In this document: piece after piece, positions 19,870-32,588 of the stretch
Numbering within the stretch: the stretch's first letter is position 1
Layout of the letters: every line of letters begins with the position of its first letter
Assembly (NCBI GenBank): GCA_964036315.1
Contig: OZ038495.1
Coordinates: 23,855,690 to 23,919,689, forward strand
DNA length: 64,000 nt
DNA from: Acanthosepion esculentum
Taxonomy: Eukaryota; Mollusca; Cephalopoda; Sepiida; Sepiidae
Reading direction: 5' to 3'
Notes under the pieces: generated by a model
Told to the model about the DNA's origin: nothing
The model's database searches: none
What the model saw: the letters and a program-made list of their open reading frames with translations, nothing else
Translations under genes and position numbers: made by a program

Positions 19870-22500
19870 GCTCCGTAAATTGTCTTTTTCTGCTTGATTT
19901 CCGCGGTTCTGAAATTGCTTGAGGCCTTTGCATATTGAATGCGTCAAATATTGTGTCCATTACTTCCTCCTATTCCTGAGGTAGACCGTTATAATCCTCT
20001 AACAGCCTCTTTCTGATCTGATTTAAGTGCCTTTTATGCGAGAACTTCGGACCCTGAATTATGTAAATCACGTTCCCGATTCGTTTCTCTATTGTACCTG
20101 GCTCCCAATAGGATGTGTTTTTTTGAACATTAAAAAAAACTTTCTCCCTTCGGTTAAATTTTCTTTTTGTGAAGGCAATTTATCAGAAGTAGGGTTTCTA
20201 CAACGAAATACTTCTGGCAATTTGTTGTAACTGTCCACTACAATCAAGTAGTGGAAACCCTCTAATGGAACTGCGAAATCTACATGGATTCTCGACCACG
20301 GTCGATCTGTCTTAGGCCATAGCTTATGAGTGATCAGAGGTGCCCTGACTGCTAAGGAACAACCCTTGCATTTGTCCACCATATGTATAATATCTTGATC
20401 CATGTTTGGCCAGTACACGTAACTTCGCATTAAGGATTTCATTCTGTTCTTTCCTGGGTGGCCCATGTGAAAATCCTTGAGGATTCGCCTTTGTAGCGTT
20501 TTCGGGGTTACTACTCTTTCATTATATAGCAAAATATTATTACATAACGAAAAACTGTGATATATGCTTATCTTTTCCTACAATTTTTGTTTTCGTTTCC
20601 TTTATAAATTCGTTATTCACTGCTTCGTTTCTTATTTCCTGTAATGTGACGGGGAGGTCTCGAATTGTACTACATAATGATGTTCTAATATCTTCCTCAT
20701 ACCGTAGAGCTGCTATTATGGAATGTTCTAATGGCTCCGTTTTCTTTGATATTAGTCTAGAAAGACCATCTGCATGCCCGATTTTGTTTGATGGAAGATA
20801 CTCCAATTTAAAGTTATAGTTTAATAAAATCGTCACCCATCTTAGCAATCTATTAACAGTGTAGACAGGTAGACCTTTCTTTGATCCAAATATTGTCAAT
20901 AACGGCTTGTGGTCCGTCCATAAGGCGAAAAATCTACCGGAAATATATCTGTAGAATCTCGAAAAATCAAAAATAATCACCAGCCCTTCTTTTTCGATGT
21001 GCGAGTAATTTTGTTCGGCTGGTAGTACGATTCTTGACGCATGTCCGATGGGTTTCAGTGTCCCATCCGGCATTTTTTGAAGTATACATGCCCCAACACC
21101 ATAGGCACTCGAGTCACTCGCGGCTATTATTTCCAATTTTGGATCATAATGCGCTAAAAATAAATCTGCTGTTAGAGTCTTAATGATTTTGTCGAAAGTT
21201 TTTTGACATTCATATGACCATTCCCAAACTTTTCCCTTCTTCAACAGTTCGTTTAGGGGTGCGCATAATTTGTGCATGTTAGCAATAAATTCTTGATAAT
21301 AATTTACTAAGCCCAAGAAGCTTTGTAACTCGGCTAAATTTTTTGGAGCCGGCATTTTTTTTATTGCCGTGGCTCTTTCTGTGTCTGGTCTTCTTCCCTC
21401 TTCGTCAATAATATGGCCCAGATATTTTATCTCTTCATAAAGAAGTCACATTTATTTTCCTTTACCTTAAAACCGTAATTTTGTATCTGCCTGAAAACCT
21501 CTTGAACGTGTTCCCGGTGTTCGTCAATATTTTTGCTATTTATCAGGATGTCATCAAGGTATGCGATCGTGAAATCCATCCGCTTAGCATAGTGTCCATT
21601 ATTTGCTGAAATATCGCCGGCGCGACCTTGATCCCGAATGGTAATCTCTAGAACTTATATAACTCTTTATGTGTGTTTATGCACAACAACCTCGAGCTTT
21701 CCTCATCTACTGGTACTTGTAGGTATGCTTCGCACATGTCTATCTTTGAGAAAAATTTTCCTCCGTTCAACTTTGTGAAAAGTTCCTCTGGACGAGGGAG
21801 AGGATAGTGATAATCCTTAATCGCTGCATTCAATCCCGTCGAGAAATCAGCGCATACTCGTATCTCACCCGATTTCTTTTTCACGTAAACCATAGGTGCG
21901 GCCCATTGACTATATTCTACCTCTTTCAATATACCGGTTTTCACGAGTCTATCCAACTCTTCGTCTTTTTTTTGTAATGATGCGAAAGGTACATTTCTTT
22001 TCTTCTTGAAAATGGGTTGTACATTTTCTTTTAGTTCGATTTTGGCCCACCATTTTTTTACACCTCCCGAGGCCAGCTGAAAATACGTCGGGGAAACTCT
22101 CCTTTAATTTCTCCTTCAATTTCTCTGCCTCGGTCGATAACCTTTCCACTTTTTGGCAGAACGTATTTATCGGTAAATCCCAGAGGTCAAATTTCTGCAT
22201 CCAGTCAGTTCCAAATAAAATTTCCGTATTTTTTAGTATATACATCTTTAATTTGTTAGTCATCATGTTGAACATCACATTTGTGATAATCTCCTCCTCA
22301 AATTTGATTTTTCTTTCTGTTACCGATCTGGCCTTTTTATCTGTTCACAACATGATCAGTTTGTTTAATTTCTTCCACGTCTGTAAGCTCATAATGGTTA
22401 AATCTGACCCGGAATCTAATTGTAATCTGATATTTTGTTTATCATTTCTACTTGTACGTATTTTCGTATATTTATCCCGTCCACTTGGTCAGTTCTAGTG
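19870..22500 (-). pseudogene. Gypsy-type pol: protease, RT, RNase H, broken integrase
   Basis: The protease active site reads LQLDSGSDLTIM near 22430. RT begins with LVKTGILKEVEYSQWAAPMV (about 21950), then FFSKIDMCEAYLQVPV, and holds the catalytic AYLDDIL near 21560. RNase H and the connection include LGLVNYYQEFIANM, IIAASDSSAYGVGA, WTDHKPLLTIFG and GHADGLSRL (21355-20740). Integrase keeps the zinc-binding HMGHPGKNRM...CKGCSL and the first catalytic aspartate in HVDFAVPLEG. After LPEVFRCRNPTS near 20200 the sequence jumps to a C-terminal stretch (GTIEKRIGNVIYIIQGPKFS), so the rest of the catalytic core is deleted. Frameshifts and stops are scattered. The protein would process, copy and integrate the element, but cannot do so here. 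Confidence 0.93.
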
Positions 22501-22519
22501 ACTCTTACTCGCCTTTTGT

Positions 22520-23565
22520 TTTCTTTCTTTGTTCTAGTGTGCGAACATTTATGTCCCACTTTATTGCACGACAGACAAGTCTTAAAGCGGTATGGACAAT
22601 CTTTTTACCAAAGCAAAGTCACACAGCGATAGCATGGACTGGGTGGTGGTTTCTTCTGAGGTTTCATTCGACTTTTTGTAGTAAAATAATTGGTTTGGTT
22701 TGATTTTGAGGAGGGAAAAAACGTGTTTGTCGTTGTACTTTTCGTATGTGAACGACGCCAGACTCTTCGATATCTTTCGAGTCCTTTTTTACGCTTATAC
22801 ATCTCTGACAGTCCTCAGCCAATTTTTGTAGCGTCAATTCTGGTTCACCCTCAAGTTTTGTTAGAAATCTCCGTCTGATCTGCGCATCTTTAGTCAAATT
22901 CAGGCCTTGGACGAATATCAAACATTTACAATTGTCAGGGCTGAGTTCAGATAACTTAAAGTCATCACAATGTTTGCTTACTACGTAAGCGAATGTTATA
23001 TAGTCTTCGCTATCCTTTTTTGTTAAATTTAAACATTTCCACCTTTTGTGGAATAGTGAAGTGTTCGGACTAAATAATTCTGTTAAAAGTTTCACGGCTT
23101 CCTTGAAAGTCAACTCATTCTTTTTCCTCGGTAGAATGTAGTCTACGAATTTATTGTATTCGCTTGACCCTAGTTTCCTCAGTAGTAGACGTACTTTTTT
23201 CGCGTCTGACCAATTCCCGCAATCAAACTCATATGAATCTTCATATTTTCTGAAGTAAGCCGCGAAGGTTTTGTCTTCATCCGGTGCATAAGTGAAGTCT
23301 TTGATAGAGCTCCATATAGCATTTTGCGAGAATACCGCTTCATTTCCAGAATGTTGTCCTTTATTTGTTACTGCCCGGAGTAATAATTCTCGTAGTTCAA
23401 GTTGCTTCTCTTAGTTTTTCTATTGAATTTCCAATAGTTTTTTTCGTTTTTCTGTTGAATTTCTAATTGTTTTTCTTCGAGCCTAGTCTGTCTTTCCTCA
23501 TTTTTTTGTTGCTGTTCGAATTGCATTTTCATTAGTTCCAATATGGTTGCCTTAAAGTCTTCCAT
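22520..23565 (-). pseudogene. Gypsy-type gag with zinc knuckles, frameshifted
   Basis: It starts MEDFKATILELMKMQFEQQQ with a glutamine- and lysine-rich coiled-coil stretch. A retrotransposon capsid region follows (MTFKEAVKLLTELFSP at 23113, DSEDYITFAYVVSKHCDDFK, LTLQKLAEDCQRC). Zinc knuckle-like cysteines CYRC and CLSCNKVGHKC occur near 22640-22545. At least two frameshifts and a stop lie between the pieces. The protein would form the virus-like particle that packages the element's RNA. Confidence 0.88.
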
Positions 23566-23818
23566 GTTTACACCGTAATTTTGTGTAACGACTTTTCCTT
23601 TTTTCTCAGTGTAGACTTCAGGTCTTTGTCGCCTGTTGTTCTGGAACCTTACTACGAAAAAGTTTTCCTGCGTTGAATTCGATATTGTTCTGGCTGACAG
23701 GTAAAATTCGTGTCTTCGTTACCATTGTTAGGGTTGGTGTCCAAAAATTTTTTTTCTTTTTCTTTTTTTTTATCTTCGCGTAGAACTTGTTTTTTTTACT
23801 CAATACCTCCGTCGCCTC

Positions 23819-23903
23819 TGTTATGGACGACCGATGGCAAAAAAGTATTTTTTTTTTTAGATTCTCCGCGTAGTATTCGTTTCTTCAATATCCTCGTCGC
23901 CAC
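23819..23903 (-). other. Primer-binding region and duplicated leader
   Basis: Directly inside the 5' LTR the minus strand reads GTGGCGACGAGGATATTG, where TGGCGAC would pair with a tRNA 3' end. About 85 bases further in, the same context (CCATAACA, GAGGCGACGGAGG, TATTGA) occurs again. The last eight LTR bases and the primer site are therefore duplicated. Confidence 0.7.
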
Positions 23904-24138
23904 TGTTATGGTCCAAGTTAGGACCAAGGAAGAACAACACGAACACAAGAGTAGAAATAACAAAGATATATTACACGGAATAATAATACAAGATGAGGAA
24001 GGTGTTAGTATGACTGTCAGTCTGGTTTGGAGTCAACTACTATCGGCTCGACCCGATTCGTCTCTTTCTATTGAGAGGCGTAGTATACATAGTGTTAGGA
24101 AGAATTCATTCTGTAATTATAGGTAAGGACCCATAACA
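23904..24138 (-). repeat. 5' LTR of the gypsy-type element
   Basis: 235 bases, almost identical to the LTRs at 17113 and 19567. It should hold the promoter. Confidence 0.97.
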
Positions 24139-24143
24139 CATAG

Positions 24144-24870
24144 TGAACCAACTTTCTTAGTTGAAGATTTAGCAATTGATTCAATATACTCTTTCGACTT
24201 CATGTCAGTTGAAAACGTTAGTCCGAGATGGCGCAGTGAGTTACTCTGCTGTATCTAGACCGTCTCCGCGATGTTAGGGGAGGCTTTATTGAATAACTTT
24301 TTTCTACTTCGCTAACTTGAAAATAGATGCATGAAAAGATACTGATTTTATTGGTATCTTTATATTATAATTTGTTGTCAACAACATTGTGTAACGTGCG
24401 TTATTAGTATAAAACTAGAGTAAAAAGACGAGTTTGTTAAACATAATATTACTGTAACAGACCAATAGATAGTTACTAAGATAAACTTCGTACGGTACAA
24501 TCCCTATTGCATCAGTCTTACAAATAGGATGCGTCTGCCTACTTTTAAATTATGACTTTCTCCCTGTCACCAAATACAGACCATTGATGTCGGTAGGAAG
24601 TTTTCATCAATGAAGTAGTCCAAAATGGTATCAGGAATTATACAAAGGTTTTGGTATATGAAAAGAGGGCTCAGTGAGTATAATTATTATCGGATAGCAC
24701 CAATCATACATATTGTGTAGAAGTCGGCAGAAATTATGCAAGTATCTCAGTCACAAAACAAAAATTATAATTATCATGTTCCAAATTGACCTGATCTTAC
24801 GTTCCTTAAAATGAGGTTCACACGTAGTACCTACTCTTACAAAAAAGTAAACAAACAAAGAAGATCTGTA
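24144..24870. other. Unassigned AT-rich spacer
   Basis: No coding region or repeat terminus recognised. Confidence 0.5.
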
Positions 24871-24874
24871 AAAG

Positions 24875-24914
<40 letters not shown>

Positions 24915-24934
24915 CTACTTATCCATCTATCTAT

Positions 24935-25024
<90 letters not shown>

Positions 25025-25035
25025 TGTGTGTGTAT
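24871..25035. repeat. (TCTA)n-(CT)n-(TA)n-(GT)n compound microsatellite
   Basis: Four different simple tracts follow each other without gaps. Confidence 0.95.
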
Positions 25036-25503
25036 TCAGGCAGTATTTTTTCATTAATGCATGTTTCATAAAATAATATTGACAAGTTTCGTCTATTTAT
25101 TTTAAGCAAATTCCTTTCATATCGTCTGATAAGCTTAATAACGCTATCATTGAAAGACGAAAGAAAATCACCATATTGATACATGTTTTTTTAATCCTAT
25201 CTAAGCTTTGGGCTTACATAAGCCATCATCAGAGATGGCAAGTACATTACAATAAATTAAACAATACACGGACATAGAAACAATGATAGTCTATTTTGTT
25301 TGCATGGATGATTTCTAAGCAACGACAAATTCGTGCATACGAGCCGCTGGCAGCGCAAATCGCACCGTGGCTCATGACATCACACAAGGCCACGCGAGAG
25401 TTAAAACGAGAAGTTTTAAGCATAGGAAGCCGTTGGTATAAATCAATGGCTTCTGTTATCAATTATAGGCATTTAAGTATTTTTGTTATTCAATGAAACA
25501 TGC

Positions 25504-25507
<4 letters not shown>
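25036..25507. other. Spacer with a small GC-richer island
   Basis: 25296-25450 is less AT-rich than its surroundings and holds a 66-codon open frame (plus strand) starting MFAWMISKQRQIRAYEPLAA. No family is recognised and it may be part of an old repeat. Confidence 0.4.
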
Positions 25508-25568
<61 letters not shown>

Positions 25569-25669
25569 CATATATATATACATATATATATATACATATA
25601 TATATACATATATATATACATATATATATATACATATATATATACATATATATATACATATATATATAC

Positions 25670-25700
<31 letters not shown>

Positions 25701-25861
25701 CATATATATATACATATATATATACATATATATATACATATATATATATATACATATATATATATACATATATATACATATATATATATACATATATATA
25801 CATATATATATATATACATATATATATATACATATATATATATATACATATATATATATAC

Positions 25862-25894
<33 letters not shown>

Positions 25895-25895
25895 C
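25508..25895. repeat. 388-bp (TA)n block with regular CA interruptions
   Basis: Almost pure TA dinucleotides broken by ATACATA about every 10-18 bases. The tyrosine-isoleucine open frames on both strands are artefacts. Confidence 0.97.
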
Positions 25896-25904
25896 ATACA
25901 TGTT

Positions 25905-27124
25905 GGCTTGAAATATATGAACCACTTTATCCAAATCATGGAAATAAATTTATACACGTGGTTTCAAGTCACTTTGAAACCATGTCAGGCCTTCATTTTA
26001 TCATTCTAATTAATATTTTTGAAGCTTCTTAAGCGTCAGTTGATTAGATTCCTTTAATTAGAATTTTTTATAGTGTTAACTCTTTCACTGTTTTAAATTA
26101 CCAATTCAAATTTCATGCGGCTTTAACTTTTAAATCAAGGTTGCTACACTGTTATAGTCTCCCTTTTCAGCACTTCTTGTCTTAGCTCCAAGCATTTCTG
26201 AAGTTTTCTCTTGTGATTCATTTTGTCGCCTTTCAGTAGTTCATAATATTTGAACTACAAACGTTTCGGCGGTTTTTTCTTGTGGTTACTATTGTCATCT
26301 TGCAGCCATTCTTCTGTCCAAACCTCATTTGTCATTGACTTGTCTTGGTGTTAACTCTAATTTTTCTGCTGATTAAAGACGGACTATTTCAATTTGCCTG
26401 ACAACTTCTTCTTTCGTTTCATTTTCAATACATTGTTGTCTTTTTCGGCATTTTTCTTCGCCTTACTCTCCTTTGCTAAGAAGTTCATTCCAATCTTCTA
26501 TGGTAAAGAAAATATTGAAAAATCATTAAAACCAACAGATTCATTGCTGATAAAAATGGCGTGGTAAATACAAAGAAACATTTATTATTGTTGGTTTTTC
26601 TTTTCCACGATAAGAAAAGCGTAAATGAAAATAAATTACGAATTCTGATCCCCTCCAAATAAAAAAAGCCACTTAATTGGAGCACATAAGATTTATTACT
26701 TACGATAAACTGATTAACAAAAAAGAATCAGTTATTTTGTTAAAAGCAAAATCTCTTAAAAAGTTCAAAACTTAAGAAAATTTAAATGAAACCCTGAAAT
26801 TTAACAAAAGAAATATATTGCTGACAAAATATATCACTGAATTTGTTAAAGCAAAACAAAATTAAGAGTTTAAAAAATCCACATACATGTCCGAACTCCG
26901 AAAATAAATTCCTTAAATTTATACCCAACAGAAAATGCTGTTTAATTTTTTAGTATCGTATTATACTAGCAAGAATTGTAAAATATCGGACTTTTTGCAG
27001 TTAATGAGCAGTGGCAATCTTTAAATAATTTTAAATATCTTCAAATTCTGTAATTAAATTCTTGTGTAAGAAATAGTTAAAAAATATCGTTTCTCAACTT
27101 GAAAGTAAGTCGTAAGAAATACCA
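25905..27124. other. AT-rich DNA, nothing recognised
   Basis: Low-complexity AT-rich sequence. Part of 26150-26470 is richer in pyrimidines on the plus strand. No gene or repeat family identified. Confidence 0.5.
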
Positions 27125-27600
27125 ATTCACCGATTGAAACACTCATACTCTAACCCAATAACCCACTAAATCACTCTGTATTTAACCCAGTTACCTACTA
27201 ATTCACTTTCTTTAACCCAATCATTCGCTAAATCACTCTTCCTTTGACCCAATAAAACATTAGATCAGTCTTCCTTTAACCCAATCACTCATTAAATCAC
27301 ACTTTCATTATTACAATCATCCATTAAATCAGTTTTTATTCAACCGAATCAACCAATAAATCACTTTCTTTATCCCAACTACCCATTCAGTTATTCTCTC
27401 TTTAATCTAATCATCAACTAAATCACACTTTCTTTAATCCAGTCACAAACCAATTCATTTTTCCTTTAACCCAATCACACACTAAATCATTATTTCTCTA
27501 ACTCAATCGCCCATTAAATCACTTTCTTTTTAACCCAAACACCCACTAAATCATTCTTTCTTTAACTCAATCACCCACTAAATCATTCTCTTTTTAATAC
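27125..27600. repeat. Minisatellite, about 36-38-bp unit
   Basis: About 13 diverged copies of a unit like TTTAACCCAATCACCCACTA followed by AATCACTCTTTC. The words AACCCAAT and CTAAATCA recur along the block. Confidence 0.9.
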
Positions 27601-27904
27601 TGCATCTCTATTTTCTAATCACAAACTCATTTTTAGTTAACGAAATTCAAATTCTTTTCAAATGTTTACAGCGGCGTTTTTGCGACACAAAATAAGTATT
27701 TAAAAATGTGGCACAAAGCGCAAAAAGGAATAAAGTGGTGAGACTTAGTCATCTCTTTTCGATTATTAGTTAGTTAGTCACACTCATATCTTGTTCCAGA
27801 AAGAACATTCTAAATAAATCATATCAGTGTTTTTCAGTTTTATGAATCTGCTTTTTAGTTGATTGCTAAAACTTAACACTGTATATTCTAACAACAATTG
27901 GGTG

Positions 27905-28815
27905 AGAAAACTGTCCAGAGATTTCAATTAAAACCGCAGCATCGTTAGAAATGACAAGTTAAAACGAAACTGAAGTTGGAAAATATTTTCCCTGTGTTTT
28001 ACTCCAAGAACGATAAAAAAAACTATACTGCCTGACTGTAACTCATCAAACAGACTCGTTATACAAAAGATTAACCATAAATATTTGGTAAAATTCACAT
28101 CCACCAACAGTTTTTATAACTTTATCCTACTTAATACTTTTCTTGACATTGCTTTTCTTTTCGTGCTGAAGATCACCAATGTGTTTTTTACGTTTAAGTC
28201 TCTCATTTAATGAATATAAACGTTTAATCCCTGTGAGAAAATGCGTGTACGCCTATCTTTTCCAATCAGTTTATACTTATAATGTAAGCAAAAATGTATG
28301 GCACCCAGAGTAGTGTAGTACTTAAACTATATTTACTGATAACATATTCAATAAATTGAATATTTGAAAAGGTTCACATCCGCTAATGTCTTTTATAACT
28401 TCTTCGTATTTCGTATTTTTCTTGATATTTCTTTTGTTTTCCGTTGAAAATTACAAAAACGTTTTTTATGGTTAATTCTCCCATTTAATGAAGACAAAAA
28501 TCGTATTCCTTTAAATGGATGAGATTATACGCTTCAATTAAAATCACAACATTGCCAGATATTGCAAACAAATTTGGAAGTAACTTTACCTGAACTTTAC
28601 TCCAGGAATGACGAAAATCATACTGCCGATCTGTAATCCATCAAAAATCGTAGCAATATACAATAAATTGAGCATAAATATTTGGTAACGTCCACATCCA
28701 CCAACAGCATTTATCGCTTCTTCGTACTTCATAATTTTCTGGATATTTCTTTTGCTTTCTCTCTGTTAATCATAAATATGTTATCTTTGCGCCCAATCCC
28801 CTCACTGAATAAAAA
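27905..28815. repeat. Diverged tandem array, about 300-bp unit
   Basis: Three partial copies share in order CACATCC(A/G)C, TTTATAACTT or similar, CTTGATATTTCTTTTG-like and CATTTAATGAA-like words. The anchor CACATCC lies near 28098, 28376 and 28693, giving spacings of about 280 and 317 bases. Confidence 0.75.
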
Positions 28816-28862
28816 CCTCTTATTGCAGCACTTAAAAGTGTATATGTGTTCCCTTCCGTGAT

Positions 28863-30279
<1,417 letters not shown>

Positions 30280-31260
30280 GGGTGACAATGTATTGGAAAT
30301 GAAATCAAACGAACAGTATTTTGATGCTACTCCTGTTTGTAGTGAGAATGGATGTTTGGAACGAATTTGTAGAATGGAAGTTAGATGTTAGATTCAGGAA
30401 TTATAGGAAAAATTATGCCGATGTTTTGGGTGTATGAGTTGTGTGTATGTTTTTAGAGTTATAGAGATGTTTTATTTTCCGAACACAGCACATTGTGGTC
30501 GTGTCAAGTGTTGGCGTTTTCTTTTCTATTATTAAGGCTTCCATTATTTTTAATCTTTTTTTTTACATGTGGATGAGATTATTATGTTTGTATTTTTTAC
30601 TAGTATGTTTCGGATGGAGACTGGTAAGTTTGTGTGTGTGTTTAAACAGATTCTAATGGAGCCGTGGTCGGATAGGTGTAATGTAAGGCGTCTGGATAGA
30701 CATGTAGTAATGTGACCAATGTAATTATTTATGAATTCGGTTTGATCAGGAACACAGTTCCTTAAGGGCCATTTGAACTCATAGATAATATTAGTTGGCT
30801 GCAATTTTGATTTTGCTGTTCGCTGTAATTTTGATTTTGCTAGCCTGTTGTTATTTTTTGAGAATAAGTTTAGCTGTTTTAAATATTTTGTAGTCGATAA
30901 TTAATTTGATTTTTTTGTTCAGGTCAATTGGAGTAGTGTATTACTTTATGATATTTCTAAGTGAAGATTCATCTTGTTTGTAGTAGATGTGCATTTGGTT
31001 TTTGTAGAAAATATTCATGTTATCTTTGACTGTATATTCACTATGTGTGACCCGAACAAATATGTCATTTTTGACTGTGTGTTCAGTATGTGTGACCCGA
31101 ACAAATATGTCATTTTTGACTGTGTGTTCACTGTGTGTTGCAAAATCATTGGAAGTGAAATCAAACGAATAGTGTTTTGATCCTGCACCTGTTCGGAGTG
31201 AGAATGTGTGTTTGGAACTAATTAGATGATTAGGTTCAGGAATTATCTGTTAGGTTTATA
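30280..31260 (-). mobile_element. Penelope-like element remnant with repeated end
   Basis: The minus strand carries a GIY-YIG-type endonuclease region of a Penelope-like element at 30540-30930: IDLNKKIKLIIDYKIFK, TNIIYEFKWPLRNC, NNYIGHITTCLSRRLTLHLS. The segment 30290-30400 recurs with changes at 31139-31250 (GAAATCAAACGAA, TTTTGAT, GAGAATG, GGTTCAGGAATTAT), so part of the element end is present twice in direct orientation. Penelope elements often have such partial repeats at their ends. Confidence 0.75.
31018..31140. repeat. 45-bp tandem repeat, about 2.5 copies
   Basis: The unit contains GTGTGACCCGAACAAATATG and TCATTTTTGACTGTGTGTTC. It sits between the two repeated Penelope ends. Confidence 0.9.
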
Positions 31261-31789
31261 TCTTCTATCGAGATATAACCGAGTTGGTATCGAGATATTT
31301 GTTATTCTACTTATTTACATCAGCTAAGGCTAATTGACAGTGAAACATGCCATGCTCGTGGAGGAAGTTTATGTTTCTACATTCCCTGCGTAAATGTATA
31401 CAAGCGAAAGTAGAAGCTTAAAAGGAAAACAAAATATATTCTATCTGTTTTCGTTCAGTTACAAAAGAACAAAACAAATGCGATGGCAAATCTGAAATAT
31501 AATTTTAGATAACATCGCTCCCTGAAATTGCTTTAAAAATTTCACACAAATATTTCTATTGTTTTGATATTAAAAGTAAAAGCGAAATTATAGTCCTTCA
31601 CCGAAAACGGTAACTATTAATATAAAAGATAAATCTGCATGAATTAATTTGGCTGTGCATTTTAAAATAAACTCCAATTTTGTGACTGGATTAAAATACA
31701 TAATATAAATTGATGAAAGATTAAATTAAAGATTAAATTAAAATTAAAGATTAATTAAATTAATAATGCAGAATTAAATAAAGACAAGG

Positions 31790-31790
<1 letters not shown>
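31261..31790. other. Unassigned AT-rich spacer
   Basis: Nothing recognised. Confidence 0.5.
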
Positions 31791-31849
<59 letters not shown>

Positions 31850-31850
31850 T
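31791..31850. repeat. (ATT)n microsatellite
   Basis: About 19 copies; it reads as (TAA)n behind the 3' end of the R4 tail at 31851. Confidence 0.95.
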
Positions 31851-32159
31851 CCCTTGATTTCTGGTGTGAACTCATTTCTTTCCGGGTTCCGAACAGAAAC
31901 CTAAGATAAAAAAATGACATCATGACATTTTCCACTTAGCAATTAAAAATTAAAAACAACAAAAACAAACAAACACATATTTTAGATAGATAAAGTCCTC
32001 CGTAAGGTGTGGGCTGTAGTAATGAGAACAATTTTTTGTATTTCTTTAAGGCTAGGTTACCAGGAATACCTTCAGTGAGTCTACTGGAATCTTTTCCAAC
32101 CAATCCAACTGCAACAGGAATTGTTAATGTTCTCCTGTGCCACATTTTTGAGATTTCTA

Positions 32160-32160
<1 letters not shown>
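31851..32160 (-). mobile_element. R4-like LINE 3' tail copy, diverged
   Basis: About 310 bases matching the last 300 of the long element: the minus strand codes TIPVAVGLVGKDSSRLTEGI and ends in the 3' untranslated region. Both sides are (ATT)n arrays. Confidence 0.92.

Positions 32161-32226
<66 letters not shown>
32161..32226. repeat. (ATT)n microsatellite between two R4 tails
   Basis: About 22 copies; it separates the truncated 5' end of one tail copy from the 3' end of the next. Confidence 0.95.
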
Positions 32227-32517
32227 TCCTTTGATATCTGGCGTTTACACATTTCTTTCCGGGTCCCGCCCAGGGACCTAAGGTTAGAAATGGCATCATG
32301 AAACTTTCCATTGCAAAAAAAAAAAAAAATAAATAAATAAAAAAATTTACATAGATAAAGCCCTTCGTAAAGTGTGGGCTGTACTTGTCAGAACAATTTT
32401 TTGTATCTCTTTGAGGCATGGACTTCCAGGGATCCCTTCAATCAGCCTACTGGAATCTTTTCCAACCAGTCCAAGGGCTCCAACTACAACAGGAATTGTT
32501 GATGTTCCTATGTGCCA

Positions 32518-32520
<3 letters not shown>
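32227..32520 (-). mobile_element. R4-like LINE 3' tail copy, nearly identical to the long copy
   Basis: 294 bases matching 16451-16741 almost base for base (minus strand), coding TIPVVVGALGLVGKDSSRLI. Truncated within 20 bases of the truncation point of the neighbouring tail. (ATT)n follows on both sides. Confidence 0.95.

Positions 32521-32587
<67 letters not shown>
32521..32587. repeat. (ATT)n microsatellite
   Basis: About 22 copies adjoining the 5' break of an R4 tail. Confidence 0.95.

Positions 32588-32588
<1 letters not shown>

Larger units (their letters stand above)
19567..24138 (-). mobile_element. Ty3/gypsy-type LTR retrotransposon, deleted
   Basis: A 4572-base element read on the minus strand, with 235-base LTRs at both ends and CATAG at 19562-19566 and 24139-24143 as its five-base target duplication. 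Order from the right is 5' LTR, primer-binding region, gag, protease, reverse transcriptase, RNase H, integrase, polypurine tract, 3' LTR. Having integrase after RNase H is the Ty3/gypsy order, and no envelope gene is present. Many stops and frameshifts, together with loss of the integrase core, make it non-autonomous. The two LTRs differ at only a few bases, implying a fairly recent insertion. Confidence 0.96.

Noticed and set aside
25473..26032. Long open frames of alternating Tyr-Ile codons on both strands
   Set aside because: They are translations of a (TA)n microsatellite and have no coding meaning.
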